From: Geodermatophilus sabuli
Lineage (GTDB): Bacteria > Actinomycetota > Actinomycetes > Mycobacteriales > Geodermatophilaceae
Length of the DNA: 64,000 nt
Direction of reading: 5' to 3'
NCBI RefSeq assembly: GCF_900215145.1
Contig: NZ_OBDO01000005.1
Span: 124,001 to 188,000, forward strand
Below the pieces are notes generated by a model that was given only the letters and a program-made list of their open reading frames with translations, did not search any database and was not told where the DNA came from. Both the position numbers and the translations under genes were made by a program. The number at the start of each line of letters is the position of its first letter. Positions within the stretch are counted from its first letter, which is position 1. Below, one piece after another: positions 1-8,337 of the stretch.

Positions 1-1169
1 CGCACGGTGTGCTGCGTGGGCGTCGAACCGTCGGCGACCACGGCAACGGGGGTGTCTGCGGGTCGGCCGTGCTCGACGAGGGCCGCGGCGATCGCCGGGG
101 CGGTGTCCACGCCCATGAGCACGACCAGGGTGCCGCGGAGCCGGGCCAGCGCCGTCCAGTCGACCAGCGAGGAGGGGTGCCCCGGGGGCAGGTGACCGGA
201 GACGACGACGAACTCGTGGGTCAGCCCGCGGTGGGTCACCGGGATGCCGGCCAGCGCCGGGACCCCGATCGCCGACGTCACCCCGGGTACCACCTCGACC
301 GGGACGCCGGCGGCCACGCAGGCCGCCAGCTCCTCCATGCCGCGGCCGAAGACGAACGGGTCGCCGCCCTTGAGCCGCACCACCCGCCGCCCGGCCCGCG
401 CGTGCTCCACGAGCAGCGCGTTGATCTGCTCCTGGGCCATGTAGCGACCCCGGGGCAGCTTGGAGGCGTCGATCACCTCGACGTCGGCCGGCAGCGAGGC
501 GAGCAGCGACTGCGGCGCGAGGTGGTCGGCGACGACGACGTCGGCCTGCGACACCGCCTGCTGCCCCCGCACGGTGATCAGGCCCGGGTCCCCGGGGCCG
601 CCGCCGACGAGGACGACCGTGCCCGGGTGGCCCTCCGGCGCGGCGCGGGCGGCGCGGTCGCGGATGCTGCCGTCGGTGAGCCCGGCGACCACCGCGTCTC
701 GGACGCCGACCGCTCGCTGCGGGTCACCGCCGCCGTGGACGCCGACGACGAGGTCCCCCTGCCGGCCGACGGCCGGGGTCCAGACGCTCGACGCGGCGCG
801 GTCGTCGGCCCGGGCGCAGAAGACCCGGGCGGCCTCGGCCTCCGCGGCGACCGCGGCGTTGACCGCGGGGTCGTCGGTGGCGGCCACCGCGTACCAGGCG
901 CCGGCGAGGTCGCCGGGCTCGTAGCGGCGGCGCACCCAGGTGACCGCACCCGGCCCGACCAGCGCCTCGAGCGCCGGGGTGACGTCGGGGCTGACCACGG
1001 TGACCCGGGCCCGCGCCTCCAGCAGTCCGGCCACGCGACGGTGCGCGACCTGGCCGCCGCCGACGACGACGACCCGCCGGTCCATCAGCCGCAGCCCGAC
1101 CGGGTAGACGGCAGCCGCCGGGGCGGCGGGCGGGTCGGGTCGTCGCGGGTCGACCGGGGTGGCGGTCAT
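1..1169 (-). CDS. cobA: Precorrin-2 dehydrogenase/uroporphyrinogen-III C-methyltransferase fusion (CysG/CobA type), 3' end outside window
   Basis: Makes precorrin-2 from uroporphyrinogen III by two SAM methylations. The N-terminal part resembles the NAD-dependent precorrin-2 dehydrogenase of siroheme synthesis. About 389 codons are visible from an ATG at 1169; the stop lies beyond base 1. Residues 20-160 carry the glycine-rich nucleotide motif [19 protein letters not shown] domain follows, with [17 protein letters not shown] and the family signature [12 protein letters not shown]. The start overlaps the cobT stop as ATGA, so it is the downstream-most visible gene of the riboswitch-controlled operon. 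The two-domain layout is as in CysG, so it may feed both siroheme and cobalamin. Whether the dehydrogenase half is active cannot be judged from sequence alone. Confidence 0.93.
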   Translation of the reverse strand, partial: MTATPVDPRRPDPPAAPAAAVYPVGLRLMDRRVVVVGGGQVAHRRVAGLLEARARVTVVSPDVTPALEALVGPGAVTWVRRRYEPGDLAGAWYAVAATDDPAVNAAVAAEAEAARVFCARADDRAASSVWTPAVGRQGDLVVGVHGGGDPQRAVGVRDAVVAGLTDGSIRDRAARAAPEGHPGTVVLVGGGPGDPGLITVRGQQAVSQADVVVADHLAPQSLLASLPADVEVIDASKLPRGRYMAQEQINALLVEHARAGRRVVRLKGGDPFVFGRGMEELAACVAAGVPVEVVPGVTSAIGVPALAGIPVTHRGLTHEFVVVSGHLPPGHPSSLVDWTALARLRGTLVVLMGVDTAPAIAAALVEHGRPADTPVAVVADGSTPTQHTV

Positions 1170-2266
1170 TCGTCCTTCCCGGTGACGCCGGCGGAGTCGA
1201 AGGTGGCCACGTCGCGCAGGGCCCGGGCCGCGCTGGCCACCAGCGGCAGCGCCAGCAGCGCCCCGGTGCCCTCGCCCAGGCGCAGGTCCAGGCCGAGGAG
1301 CGGGCGCAGGCCCAGGGCGCGCAGCGCGAGGCCGTGGCCCGGCTCGGCGGAGGTGTGCCCGGCCAGCGCGTGCTCCAGCGCGGTGGGGCACAGCGCCGCC
1401 GCGACCAGCGCGGCCGAGCCGGCGATCACGCCGTCCAGCAACACCGGGACGCGGGCGGCCGCGGCACCGAGCACGAACCCGGCCAGCGCCGCGTGCTCCA
1501 GTCCGCCCAGCTCGGCCACGGCCGCGAGCGCCGCCTCCGGGGTGGTGGGCCGCTCGGGGACGCGCGCCACCGCCCGCGTCACCACCTCGACCTTGCGGGC
1601 CAGCGTCCGGTCGTCGACGCCGGTGCCGCGACCGGTGGCCTCGGCGGGGGAGGCCCCGGTGAACGCGCAGACCAGCGCCGCAGACGCGGTGGTGTTCGTG
1701 ATGCCCATGTCCCCGGTGACGAGGCAGCCGTGGTCGGCGGCGAGCGTCGTCGCCACCTCGATGCCGGCCTCGACGGCCAGCCGCGCCTCGTCGAGGGTCA
1801 TCGCCGGGCCGACGGCCAGGTCGGCGGTGCCGTATCGGACCTTGCGACGCAGCAGTGCGGGCGTGGCCTCGACCGCGTACGAGGTGGCCACGCCGACGTC
1901 CACCACGACCACGTCGGCGCCCAACTGTGCCGCGAACGCGTTGACGACCGCGCCGCCGCGGACGAGGTTGGCCACCATCTGCGCCGTGACCTCCTGCGGC
2001 CACGGCGTGACGCCCTGGGTGTGCACCCCGTGGTCGGCGGCGAACACCGCGACGGCGGTGGGTGCCGGCAGCGGCGGCGGGCAGGTCCCCGCGGTGCCGC
2101 ACAGCTGGGCGGCGACGTCCTCCAGGACGCCGAGTGAGCCCGGCGGCTTGGTCATCCGGTCCAGCCGGTCGCGGGCGGCGCGCTCGGCCTGGGCGTCCCG
2201 GGGGGCGACCGCGGCGATCGTGTCGCCCAGCAGGGTGCCGGCGAACGGGGGCGGGTCGGTGCTCAG
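1166..2266 (-). CDS. cobT: Nicotinate-nucleotide:dimethylbenzimidazole phosphoribosyltransferase
   Basis: Activates the lower ligand by making alpha-ribazole phosphate from DMB and nicotinate mononucleotide (CobU in Pseudomonas naming). The product is 366 aa, the usual family length. Visible motifs are KPPGSLG near residue 35 and the late LRLGEGTGA, whose Glu is the catalytic base in characterised CobT. No ATG or GTG fits the expected N-terminus. The best start is a CTG at 2266 that overlaps the upstream stop as CTGA and has GAGGAG 6 bases before it. The longer frame reading upstream from 3247 runs antisense-like through the aminotransferase gene and is not credible. The gene sits inside the cobalamin operon between cobC and cobA. 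Confidence 0.94.
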   Translation of the reverse strand: MSTDPPPFAGTLLGDTIAAVAPRDAQAERAARDRLDRMTKPPGSLGVLEDVAAQLCGTAGTCPPPLPAPTAVAVFAADHGVHTQGVTPWPQEVTAQMVANLVRGGAVVNAFAAQLGADVVVVDVGVATSYAVEATPALLRRKVRYGTADLAVGPAMTLDEARLAVEAGIEVATTLAADHGCLVTGDMGITNTTASAALVCAFTGASPAEATGRGTGVDDRTLARKVEVVTRAVARVPERPTTPEAALAAVAELGGLEHAALAGFVLGAAAARVPVLLDGVIAGSAALVAAALCPTALEHALAGHTSAEPGHGLALRALGLRPLLGLDLRLGEGTGALLALPLVASAARALRDVATFDSAGVTGKDE

Positions 2267-3342
2267 CGGATCTCCTCGGGCTGGCGGGGCTGGCCCCGCG
2301 GCGTCGGTGGCGCGGGAGGGATCCCCTCCAGGATCGCAGCGAGGTCGGCGGCGAACGCACGCGAGGTCGCCGGTTCGCGGACGGCGACCCGCAGGTGGTC
2401 GCCGTCGAGGCCCGGGAACGTGTCGCCCCGGCGCACCGCCCAGCCGCGCTCCCGCAGCTGCGCCCGCACCCGTTCGCCGTCCGGCACCCGGAGCAGGACG
2501 AAGGACGACCGCGGCTCGCCGAGCACCTGGACCTGCGGCGGCAGGGCGTGCAGCAGCACGCCGCGGTGGTCGATCAGGTGGTGAGCGGCCACGGTGGCCT
2601 CCGCACGGGCGGCGGTCGTGGTGCACGCGGTGAGCGCGGCGAGCGCGAGGGTCGAGACCGGCCAGTGCGGCTGGTGGGCGGCGAGCTCGGCGACCAGGTC
2701 CGGCGGGCCGAGCGCGTAGCCGACGCGCAGCCCGGCGAGCCCCCACGTCTTGGTCAGGCTGCGCACCACGACCAGCCCCGGCAGGTCCCGCCGGCCGGCC
2801 AGCGACTCCGGCTCCCCGGGCGCGGTGTCGGCGAACGCCTCGTCCACCAGGAGCACGCGGCCGGGCCGGGCCAGCGCGGCGACGTCGGCCGCGGGGTGCA
2901 GCACCGAGGTGGGGTTGGTCGGGTTGCCGAGCACGACCAGGTCGGCGTCCGCCGGCACGGCAGCGGGGTCCAGCCGGTACGCCGGTGCGGCCAGCAGCAC
3001 CCGCTCGACCAGGTGGCCGGCGGCCCGCAGCGCCGCCTCCGGCTCGGTGAACGACGGGTGGACGACGACCGCGCGCCGCGGCCGCAGCGCCCGCGCGGCC
3101 AGGGTGAACGCCTCGGCGGCGCCGGCGGTGAGCAGCACCTCCCCCGGTGGACGGCCGTGCGCGGCCGCGACCGCGGCCCGCGCGGGACCGGCGTCGGGGT
3201 AGCCGGCGGCGTCGTCGAGCGCGGCGTGCAGGACGGTGCGCAGCCACGCCGGCGGGGTGCCCGCCCGGACGTTGACGGCGAGGTCGATGAGGCCCGGGGC
3301 CAGCTCGGCGTCCCCGTGGTGCCGGAGGTCGGGCGCTGTCAT
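2263..3342 (-). CDS. cobC: PLP-dependent aminotransferase-fold protein, CobC/threonine-phosphate decarboxylase type
   Basis: A fold-type I PLP enzyme of 359 aa resembling histidinol-phosphate aminotransferase and the Rv2231c-like CobC proteins. Its probable role is to supply the aminopropanol(-phosphate) arm by decarboxylating L-threonine phosphate for CbiB. Visible motifs are the NPTNPT substrate/PLP loop near residue 140, VDEAF near 170, and the PLP-lysine segment SLTKTWGLAGLRVGY around residues 195-210. Start ATG 3342 overlaps the cobE stop by 4 bp. Genomic context, flanked by cobE and cobT, favours the cobalamin role over histidine biosynthesis. Decarboxylase versus transaminase activity is inference. 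Confidence 0.9.
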   Translation of the reverse strand: MTAPDLRHHGDAELAPGLIDLAVNVRAGTPPAWLRTVLHAALDDAAGYPDAGPARAAVAAAHGRPPGEVLLTAGAAEAFTLAARALRPRRAVVVHPSFTEPEAALRAAGHLVERVLLAAPAYRLDPAAVPADADLVVLGNPTNPTSVLHPAADVAALARPGRVLLVDEAFADTAPGEPESLAGRRDLPGLVVVRSLTKTWGLAGLRVGYALGPPDLVAELAAHQPHWPVSTLALAALTACTTTAARAEATVAAHHLIDHRGVLLHALPPQVQVLGEPRSSFVLLRVPDGERVRAQLRERGWAVRRGDTFPGLDGDHLRVAVREPATSRAFAADLAAILEGIPPAPPTPRGQPRQPEEIR

Positions 3343-3692
3343 GAAGCGACCGCCACGGTGACCGGGCCGACCACCGTCCGGGCCACCAGCAGGGTGCCGC
3401 CGCCCAGCAGCGCCGCGGCCTCCGCGACCGATGCCGTCCCGACCGCGTCGGCCACCCGCGCCGACGGGGAGGGGACCGGGACGGCGGCCAGGGTGGCCGC
3501 CGGGTGCCCGGTGAGCGGCCAGCCCCTGGCGGCCGCGGCGGCCTGCAGGCCCGGCTCCGCGGCGCGGACGTCGAGCGTGGCCAGCCGCACGCCGTCCTGG
3601 GGAGCTGCGCAGGCCGGCAGGACGGCGTCCACCGCGGCGAGCACCTCCGCGGCGCTCACCCCCGGCCGCGCACCGACGCCGACGACGGTCAC
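3339..3692 (-). CDS. cobE: CobE / CbiG C-terminal-domain protein
   Basis: A 117-aa protein matching the stand-alone C-terminal domain of CbiG (CobE). It begins [25 protein letters not shown] and contains the characteristic [23 protein letters not shown]. The family is tied to ring contraction and ring-opening steps around precorrin-3B to -5, although its exact chemistry in aerobic producers is not settled. The GTG start at 3692 overlaps the cbiO stop as GTGA, and the stop overlaps cobC by 4 bp, so it is translated as part of the chain. No CbiG N-terminal lactone-opening domain is attached or seen elsewhere in the window. Confidence 0.85.
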   Translation of the reverse strand: MTVVGVGARPGVSAAEVLAAVDAVLPACAAPQDGVRLATLDVRAAEPGLQAAAAARGWPLTGHPAATLAAVPVPSPSARVADAVGTASVAEAAALLGGGTLLVARTVVGPVTVAVAS

Positions 3693-4528
3693 GGGGTCAC
3701 CGCCTGCGGCAGCGCGGCCAGCAGCGCGTCGGCGTCGCGGGGCAGTGGGCCCTCGGGGAGCAGGCCGAGCGCGCGCAGCCGGGCGCCGACGGACAGCGCC
3801 CAGGGACGGTCCAGCCGGGCGCGGCCGAGCAGGGCGTCGTCGGCGAGCAGCTTCGTGGGTGCCCCCTGCACCACGGCGCGGTCGACGACGACGGCCACCT
3901 CGTCGGCCCAGCGCAGCGCCAGGTCGACGTCGTGGGTGCTCATGACCACCGTCGAGCCCGCGCCCCGCAGCCGTTCCAGCGCGGCCAGGGCCTCCACCAC
4001 CGCCGACGGGTCCAGCCCGGCGGTGGGCTCGTCGAGCAGCAGCACGCAGGGCCGCATCGCGACCGCGCCGGCGATCGCGACCCGCTTGCGCTCGCCGTAG
4101 GACAGCTGGTGGGTGGGCCGCCCGGCCAGGTCCGTGACGCCCAGCAGGTCGAGGGCCTCGGCGACGCGGGCCCGCACGGCCTCCTCGTCCAGCCCGAGGT
4201 TGAGCGGGCCGAAGGAGACGTCCTGGGCGACCGAGGCGCTGAACAGCTGGTCGTCGGGGTCCTGCAGGACCAGTTGCACCTCCTGGCGGTGCACCCGCAG
4301 CCCGCGCCGGGTGTGCCGCAGCCGCTCGCCGTCCAGCGCGACCGTGCCGGCGGCCGGCTCCAGGGCCCCGGACAGGCAGCGCAGCAGCGTGGTCTTGCCC
4401 GACCCGTTGGCGCCCAGCAGCGCCAGCCGCCGTCCGGCCGGGACGGTGAGGCCGGCGCCGTCGAGCACCCACCGGCCGCGCTCGTAGCCGGCGACCAGGC
4501 CCTCGGCGGTCAGTGTCCGGTGGCTCAC
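3689..4528 (-). CDS. cbiO: Cobalt ECF-type transporter ATPase CbiO
   Basis: Energising ATPase of the CbiMNQO cobalt importer, on the cytoplasmic side of the membrane; 279 aa. It shows Walker [14 protein letters not shown] near residue 35, the Q-loop region [13 protein letters not shown], the ABC signature [14 protein letters not shown] near 145, Walker [14 protein letters not shown] and the switch histidine in MSTHDVDLA. The GTG start overlaps the cbiQ stop by 4 bp. Placement within the corrin operon makes Co2+ the likely substrate. A long C-terminal tail of about 50 residues follows the nucleotide-binding domain. Confidence 0.96.
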   Translation of the reverse strand: MSHRTLTAEGLVAGYERGRWVLDGAGLTVPAGRRLALLGANGSGKTTLLRCLSGALEPAAGTVALDGERLRHTRRGLRVHRQEVQLVLQDPDDQLFSASVAQDVSFGPLNLGLDEEAVRARVAEALDLLGVTDLAGRPTHQLSYGERKRVAIAGAVAMRPCVLLLDEPTAGLDPSAVVEALAALERLRGAGSTVVMSTHDVDLALRWADEVAVVVDRAVVQGAPTKLLADDALLGRARLDRPWALSVGARLRALGLLPEGPLPRDADALLAALPQAVTP

Positions 4529-5259
4529 GCGGCGAGCACCCCGAGCGACACCAGCGCCGCCAGCCCGGCGGCGGACGCGGCGAGGAACGCCCGGGACGAC
4601 GGCAGGGCCTCCGGCAGCACCCGCAGGCCGGTCTCCATCCCGCGGCCGGCGAGCCCCTCCTGCAGCCGGCGGGCACGGTCCCAGGAGCGGGTCAGGACGG
4701 CCGCGGCGAGCGCTCCCGAGGAGCGGTAGGAGCGGCGGACCGACGAGTGGCCCATCCGCGCCGCCTGCGCCTCGCGGATGGTGGACAGGCTCTCCAGCAG
4801 CACGAACAGCAGCCGGTAGGTGACCGCGGCGACCTCGACGACGGCCGCCGGCACCCGCAGGCGGCGCAGCACCGGGAGCAGGTCCGACACCGGCGTGGTG
4901 GTGGCCAGCAGGAGGACCGCGGCGGTGCCCGCCACGGCGTGCCCGACCAGCGAGCCGGCCCGCGCCGCGGCGTCGGGCGCCCAGCCCAGGCCGCCGTCGC
5001 CGACGGAGACCACCGCGGTCAGGGCGCCGGTGGCCACGAAGGCCAGCGGCCAGCGGACGGCCCGGCCGAACGTGCGGGCCGGCACGCGGGCGGGGCCGAG
5101 CGCCAGGGCGACGGCGGTGAGGGCGACGAGCACGCTGCCGGGCCAGGCGGGCAACGCCAGGGCGCAGCCGACCAGCCCGGCGCAGAGCAGCAGCTTGTCG
5201 CCCGGCGCACGCCGACGCCAGGCGCTGCGCCAGGCAGCGTCGTCGACGGCCAGGCTCAC
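4525..5259 (-). CDS. cbiQ: Cobalt transporter transmembrane protein CbiQ
   Basis: The T-component that couples CbiO to CbiM; 244 aa with four to five hydrophobic helices. A GTG start at 5259 (N-terminus [20 protein letters not shown]) overlaps the cbiN stop as GTGA. It carries the helix-end coupling motif typical of CbiQ/EcfT, with REAQAARMG near residue 150 as the first Ala-Arg-Gly-type box. Longer upstream frames run through cbiN and are shadows. Confidence 0.93.
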   Translation of the reverse strand: MSLAVDDAAWRSAWRRRAPGDKLLLCAGLVGCALALPAWPGSVLVALTAVALALGPARVPARTFGRAVRWPLAFVATGALTAVVSVGDGGLGWAPDAAARAGSLVGHAVAGTAAVLLLATTTPVSDLLPVLRRLRVPAAVVEVAAVTYRLLFVLLESLSTIREAQAARMGHSSVRRSYRSSGALAAAVLTRSWDRARRLQEGLAGRGMETGLRVLPEALPSSRAFLAASAAGLAALVSLGVLAA

Positions 5260-5564
5260 GGGTGTCCGCGCTCCGGTGGGGGCGCCGGCTCGGCCCGGCG
5301 GCGCCCGCGCAGGAGGCCGAGGACGTAGCCGAGCACGCCCGCGCCGACGGCGGCCTGGAGGGCGAACAGCCCCGACTCGACCTCGCCGGCCGGGCTGGAG
5401 AGCGACTCGAACCAGGGGGTGTAACCCCCGGCCTCGAGCTCCTCGGCGACCGCGGCGTCGGTGCCGCCGTACTCGGAGGCGCCGCCGTCGAGCAGCAGCG
5501 GGACGGCGAACAGCGCCACCACCGCCAGCACGAGCAGGACGTCGACCACGGAACGGCGGGTCAC
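5256..5564 (-). CDS. cbiN: Cobalt transport protein CbiN
   Basis: Small accessory subunit of the CbiMNQO cobalt importer, 102 aa from a GTG at 5564 that overlaps the cbiM stop. The layout is a first membrane helix ([20 protein letters not shown]), an extracytoplasmic loop rich in acidic and glycine residues with the YGGTD signature and [26 protein letters not shown], and a second helix. Both features are diagnostic of CbiN. It lies between cbiM and cbiQ, the canonical order. Confidence 0.93.
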   Translation of the reverse strand: MTRRSVVDVLLVLAVVALFAVPLLLDGGASEYGGTDAAVAEELEAGGYTPWFESLSSPAGEVESGLFALQAAVGAGVLGYVLGLLRGRRRAEPAPPPERGHP

Positions 5565-6247
5565 GCGGCACCTCCGGGAGCGACCGTCGGCTGCAGGACG
5601 CCGAGCCGTTCGAGCTCCGGGCGGGCGTTGGCGGTGAGGACCCGGAACAGCAGCACGCCGAGCAGGCCCTCCCCGATGGCCAGCGGGACCTGGGTGACCG
5701 CGAAGACGCCGAGGAACTTGCCCAGCGCCCCGACCAGGCCGGTGCTCGCGTCGGGGAACGCCAGCGCCAGCTGCACCGACGTCGTCACGTAGGTGGCCAG
5801 GTCGGCCAGCGCGACGGCTACGAACACGGCGGGCAGCAGCCCCGCCCCGGCCGCACGGGCCAGCCGGTAGGCCCCGTACCCGGCCCACGGCCCGACCACG
5901 GCGAAGGCGACGGCGTTGGCGCCCAGCGTGGTCAGCCCGCCGTGGGCCAGCAGCAACGCCTGGAACAGCAGGACCACCGTGCCCAGCAGCGCCATCACCG
6001 GCGGCCGGAACAGGACGGCGCCGACGCCGGTGCCGGTCGGGTGGCTGGAGCTGCCGGTGACCGAGGGCAGCTTGATGGCGCTCAGCACGAAGGTGAACGC
6101 GCCGGCCGCGCCGAGCAGGAGCGTGGACTCCGGGTGTTCGCGCACCTCCTTCACGACCGCCCGGGCGCCGTGGACGACGAACGGTGCCGCGACGACGGTC
6201 CAGCCGATGGCGTGGGCCGGCGGCAGGAAGCCCTCAGCGATGTGCAT
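5561..6247 (-). CDS. cbiM: Cobalt transporter substrate-binding membrane protein CbiM
   Basis: Substrate-specificity component of the cobalt importer, 228 aa with about seven hydrophobic segments. It starts [16 protein letters not shown]: the N-terminal Met-His dipeptide provides metal ligands in this family, so the ATG at 6247 is secure. The second metal-site region with SSSHPTGTG lies near residue 68. The start lies inside the 3' end of cobB (14-bp overlap), and the stop overlaps cbiN by 4 bp. Being under a cobalamin riboswitch ties cobalt uptake to corrin demand. Confidence 0.97.
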   Translation of the reverse strand: MHIAEGFLPPAHAIGWTVVAAPFVVHGARAVVKEVREHPESTLLLGAAGAFTFVLSAIKLPSVTGSSSHPTGTGVGAVLFRPPVMALLGTVVLLFQALLLAHGGLTTLGANAVAFAVVGPWAGYGAYRLARAAGAGLLPAVFVAVALADLATYVTTSVQLALAFPDASTGLVGALGKFLGVFAVTQVPLAIGEGLLGVLLFRVLTANARPELERLGVLQPTVAPGGAA

Positions 6248-7628
6248 GCTGCTGCTCCGATCGGTCGGTGCGGGCCGTGGTGCAGGCCGCGACGAAGCGG
6301 GTGGCCATGGCCGGCGACCCGGCCCAGTTCAGGTGCAGGTAGCTGGCGTGGACGCGGCCGGTGACGAACCCCTCCGGAGCGGCGCCGGCCCACTGCCAGG
6401 CCGGCGCGGACCCCGCGGGGGGAGTCGCGACGGTGCGGTGGAACTCGTGGCCGCGCACCCGCGTCCCGGCCGGGGCCAGCACCGAGTCGGTGAGCGCGGC
6501 GGCGGCGCGGTAGCCGAGGGTCAGCGCCGGGGACATCGCCGCCTCGGTGTCGAGGACGCCGCACATCGGCAGGCCGTCGAGGCTGCGGGCCAGGTACAGC
6601 AGCCCGGCGCACTCGGCCGCGACCGGACCGCCCCGGGCGGCGAGCGCGGCGACGTCGGCCCGCAGGCCGGTGTTGGCCGACAGGTCCGCGGCGTGCACCT
6701 CGGGGAAGCCGCCGCCGACGACGAGGCCGGCGGTGTCCTCGGGCAGGCGCTCGTCGCGCAGCGGGTCGACGGTCACCACCTCGGCGCCGGCGGCCGCGAG
6801 CAGCTCGGCGTTCTCCGCGTAGCCGAAGGTGAACGCCGCACCACCGGCGACGGCGATCCGCGGCCGCCCGGGTACGGGCGCGACCTCCGCGGCGGGGTCC
6901 CACGGGACGGCGTCCAGCGCAGGGGCCGACCGCGCCAGCCGCAGGACGGCGTCCAGGTCGAGGGCGGCGGCGATCGTCTCCCCGAGCCCACGGACCGTCG
7001 TCAGGGCCTCCGCCGACCGCTCGGCGGCCGGCACCAGCCCGAGGTGCCGGGACGGCGTGGTCAGGGACTCCAGCCGCCGGACCGCCCCGAGCACCGGCAC
7101 CCCGGAGGCGCCCAGGGCGTCACGCAGGATCTCCTCGTGCCGGTCGCTGCCGACCCGGTTGAGCACCACCCCGCCGAGGCGCACCCTCGGGTCGAAGGTG
7201 GCGAAGCCGTGCACCAGCGCCGCGACGGACTGCGCCTGGGCCGAGGCGTCGACGACGAGCACGACCGGCGCCCGCAATAGCCGGGCGACGTGCGCGGTGG
7301 ACGCGAAGCCGGGCTCCACCGACGGGTGCGTGGCGCCGTCGAACAGGCCCATGACCCCCTCGACCACCGCGACGTCGGCACCGCGGGCCCCGTGCAGGAA
7401 CAGCGGTACGACCCGCTCCTCGCCGACCAGCACCGGGTCGAGGTTGCGGCCGGGCCGGCCGGCGGCGAGCGCGTGGTAGCCGGGGTCGATGTAGTCGGGG
7501 CCCACCTTGTGCGGGGAGACGGACAGGCCGCGGGCGGTGAGGGCGGCGGCCAGCCCGGTGGCGACCGACGTCTTGCCGGAGTTGCTCGCCGGCGCGGCGA
7601 CGACGACGCGGGGAACCGCGCTGGTCAC
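6234..7628 (-). CDS. cobB: Cobyrinic (hydrogenobyrinic) acid a,c-diamide synthase
   Basis: ATP- and glutamine-dependent amidation of the a and c side chains of the corrin ring; 464 aa, with the standard two-domain layout. The N-terminal P-loop-like motif [11 protein letters not shown] is at residues 12-22 and [12 protein letters not shown] at about 41-52. The C-terminal class-I glutamine amidotransferase domain has the nucleophile in [11 protein letters not shown] near residue 330 and the histidine in HASYLHLNW near 435. In an O2-dependent route the substrate would be hydrogenobyrinate, before CobN inserts cobalt. It is separated from cobO by 94 bp containing a long hairpin. Confidence 0.96.
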   Translation of the reverse strand: MTSAVPRVVVAAPASNSGKTSVATGLAAALTARGLSVSPHKVGPDYIDPGYHALAAGRPGRNLDPVLVGEERVVPLFLHGARGADVAVVEGVMGLFDGATHPSVEPGFASTAHVARLLRAPVVLVVDASAQAQSVAALVHGFATFDPRVRLGGVVLNRVGSDRHEEILRDALGASGVPVLGAVRRLESLTTPSRHLGLVPAAERSAEALTTVRGLGETIAAALDLDAVLRLARSAPALDAVPWDPAAEVAPVPGRPRIAVAGGAAFTFGYAENAELLAAAGAEVVTVDPLRDERLPEDTAGLVVGGGFPEVHAADLSANTGLRADVAALAARGGPVAAECAGLLYLARSLDGLPMCGVLDTEAAMSPALTLGYRAAAALTDSVLAPAGTRVRGHEFHRTVATPPAGSAPAWQWAGAAPEGFVTGRVHASYLHLNWAGSPAMATRFVAACTTARTDRSEQQHAHR

Positions 7629-7642
7629 GGGAGTCCCCCGTC

Positions 7643-7699
7643 GATCATCGGCAGGTGGCTGTCGACACGCCGTACGCGTGCAGCCACACGCCGATGATC
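7643..7699. repeat. Long interrupted palindrome between cobO and cobB
   Basis: The arm GATCATCGGC (7643-7652) pairs with GCCGATGATC (7690-7699); GTGGCTG (7655-7661) pairs with CAGCCAC (7681-7687); CACGC (7666-7670) pairs with GCGTG (7676-7680) around a 5-nt loop. There is a 2/2 internal loop and a 4-nt bulge, giving 22 base pairs in all. It fills the only real gap inside the cobalamin operon. It could be an intra-operonic attenuator, an mRNA-processing or stability element, or a dispersed palindromic repeat. There is no U-tract, so a simple intrinsic terminator is not favoured. Confidence 0.8.
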
Positions 7700-7722
7700 A
7701 CGGCGGCGGGTCCGGGCGGCGC

Positions 7723-8337
7723 TCACCACTCGATCCCCCGCTGGCCCTTCTGACCGGCGTCCATCGGGTGCTTGACCTTGGTCATCTCCACGACCAGGTC
7801 CGCGGCCTCGACCAGCGCCGGGTGCGCATTGCGCCCGGTGACCACGACGTGCTGGGTGCCCGGGCGGGCGAGCAGCGTCGCCACGACGTCGTCGACGTCC
7901 ACCCAGCCCCAGTGGATCGGGTAGGTGAACTCGTCGAGGACGTAGAACCGGTGCGCCTCGGCGGCGAGGTCCCGCTTGATCTGCGCCCAGCCCTCGGCGG
8001 CGTCGGCGGCGTGGTCCACCTCGGTGCCCTGCCGGCGCGACCAGCTCCACCCCGAGCCCATCTTGTGCCAGACGACCGGGCCGCCCTCACCGGTCTGCTC
8101 GTGCAGCCGGCCCAGCGCGGTGAGCGCGTTCTCCTCGCCCACCTTCCACTTCGCGCTCTTGACGAACTGGTAGACCGCGACCGGCCAGCCCTGGTTCCAC
8201 GCCCGCATCGCCATGCCGAACGCGGCGGTGGACTTGCCCTTCATCTCGCCGGTGTGGACGACGAGCAGCGGTCGGTTGCGCCGCGCCTTCGTGGTCAGCC
8301 CGTCGTCCGGGGTGACGGGAACCTGTCCCCGGGGCAT
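7723..8337 (-). CDS. cobO: Cob(I)yrinic acid a,c-diamide adenosyltransferase
   Basis: Transfers the adenosyl group of ATP to the cob(I)alt corrin; CobO/CobA(Salmonella)/BtuR family. The protein has 204 aa, and VHTGEMKGKSTAAFGMAMRA around residues 28-47 forms the P-loop-like ATP site. FYVLDEFTYPIHWGWVD and the late VVTGRNAHPALVEAADLVVEMTKVKHP are family signatures. The ATG at 8337 overlaps the upstream chelatase stop. The C-terminus ends KGQRGIEW, as typical of the family. Confidence 0.97.
   Translation of the reverse strand: MPRGQVPVTPDDGLTTKARRNRPLLVVHTGEMKGKSTAAFGMAMRAWNQGWPVAVYQFVKSAKWKVGEENALTALGRLHEQTGEGGPVVWHKMGSGWSWSRRQGTEVDHAADAAEGWAQIKRDLAAEAHRFYVLDEFTYPIHWGWVDVDDVVATLLARPGTQHVVVTGRNAHPALVEAADLVVEMTKVKHPMDAGQKGQRGIEW

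Noticed and set aside
9-2633. 874-codon plus-strand frame
   Set aside because: Antisense to cobA/cobT/cobC with the same low-complexity composition; the minus-strand genes have clear motifs.
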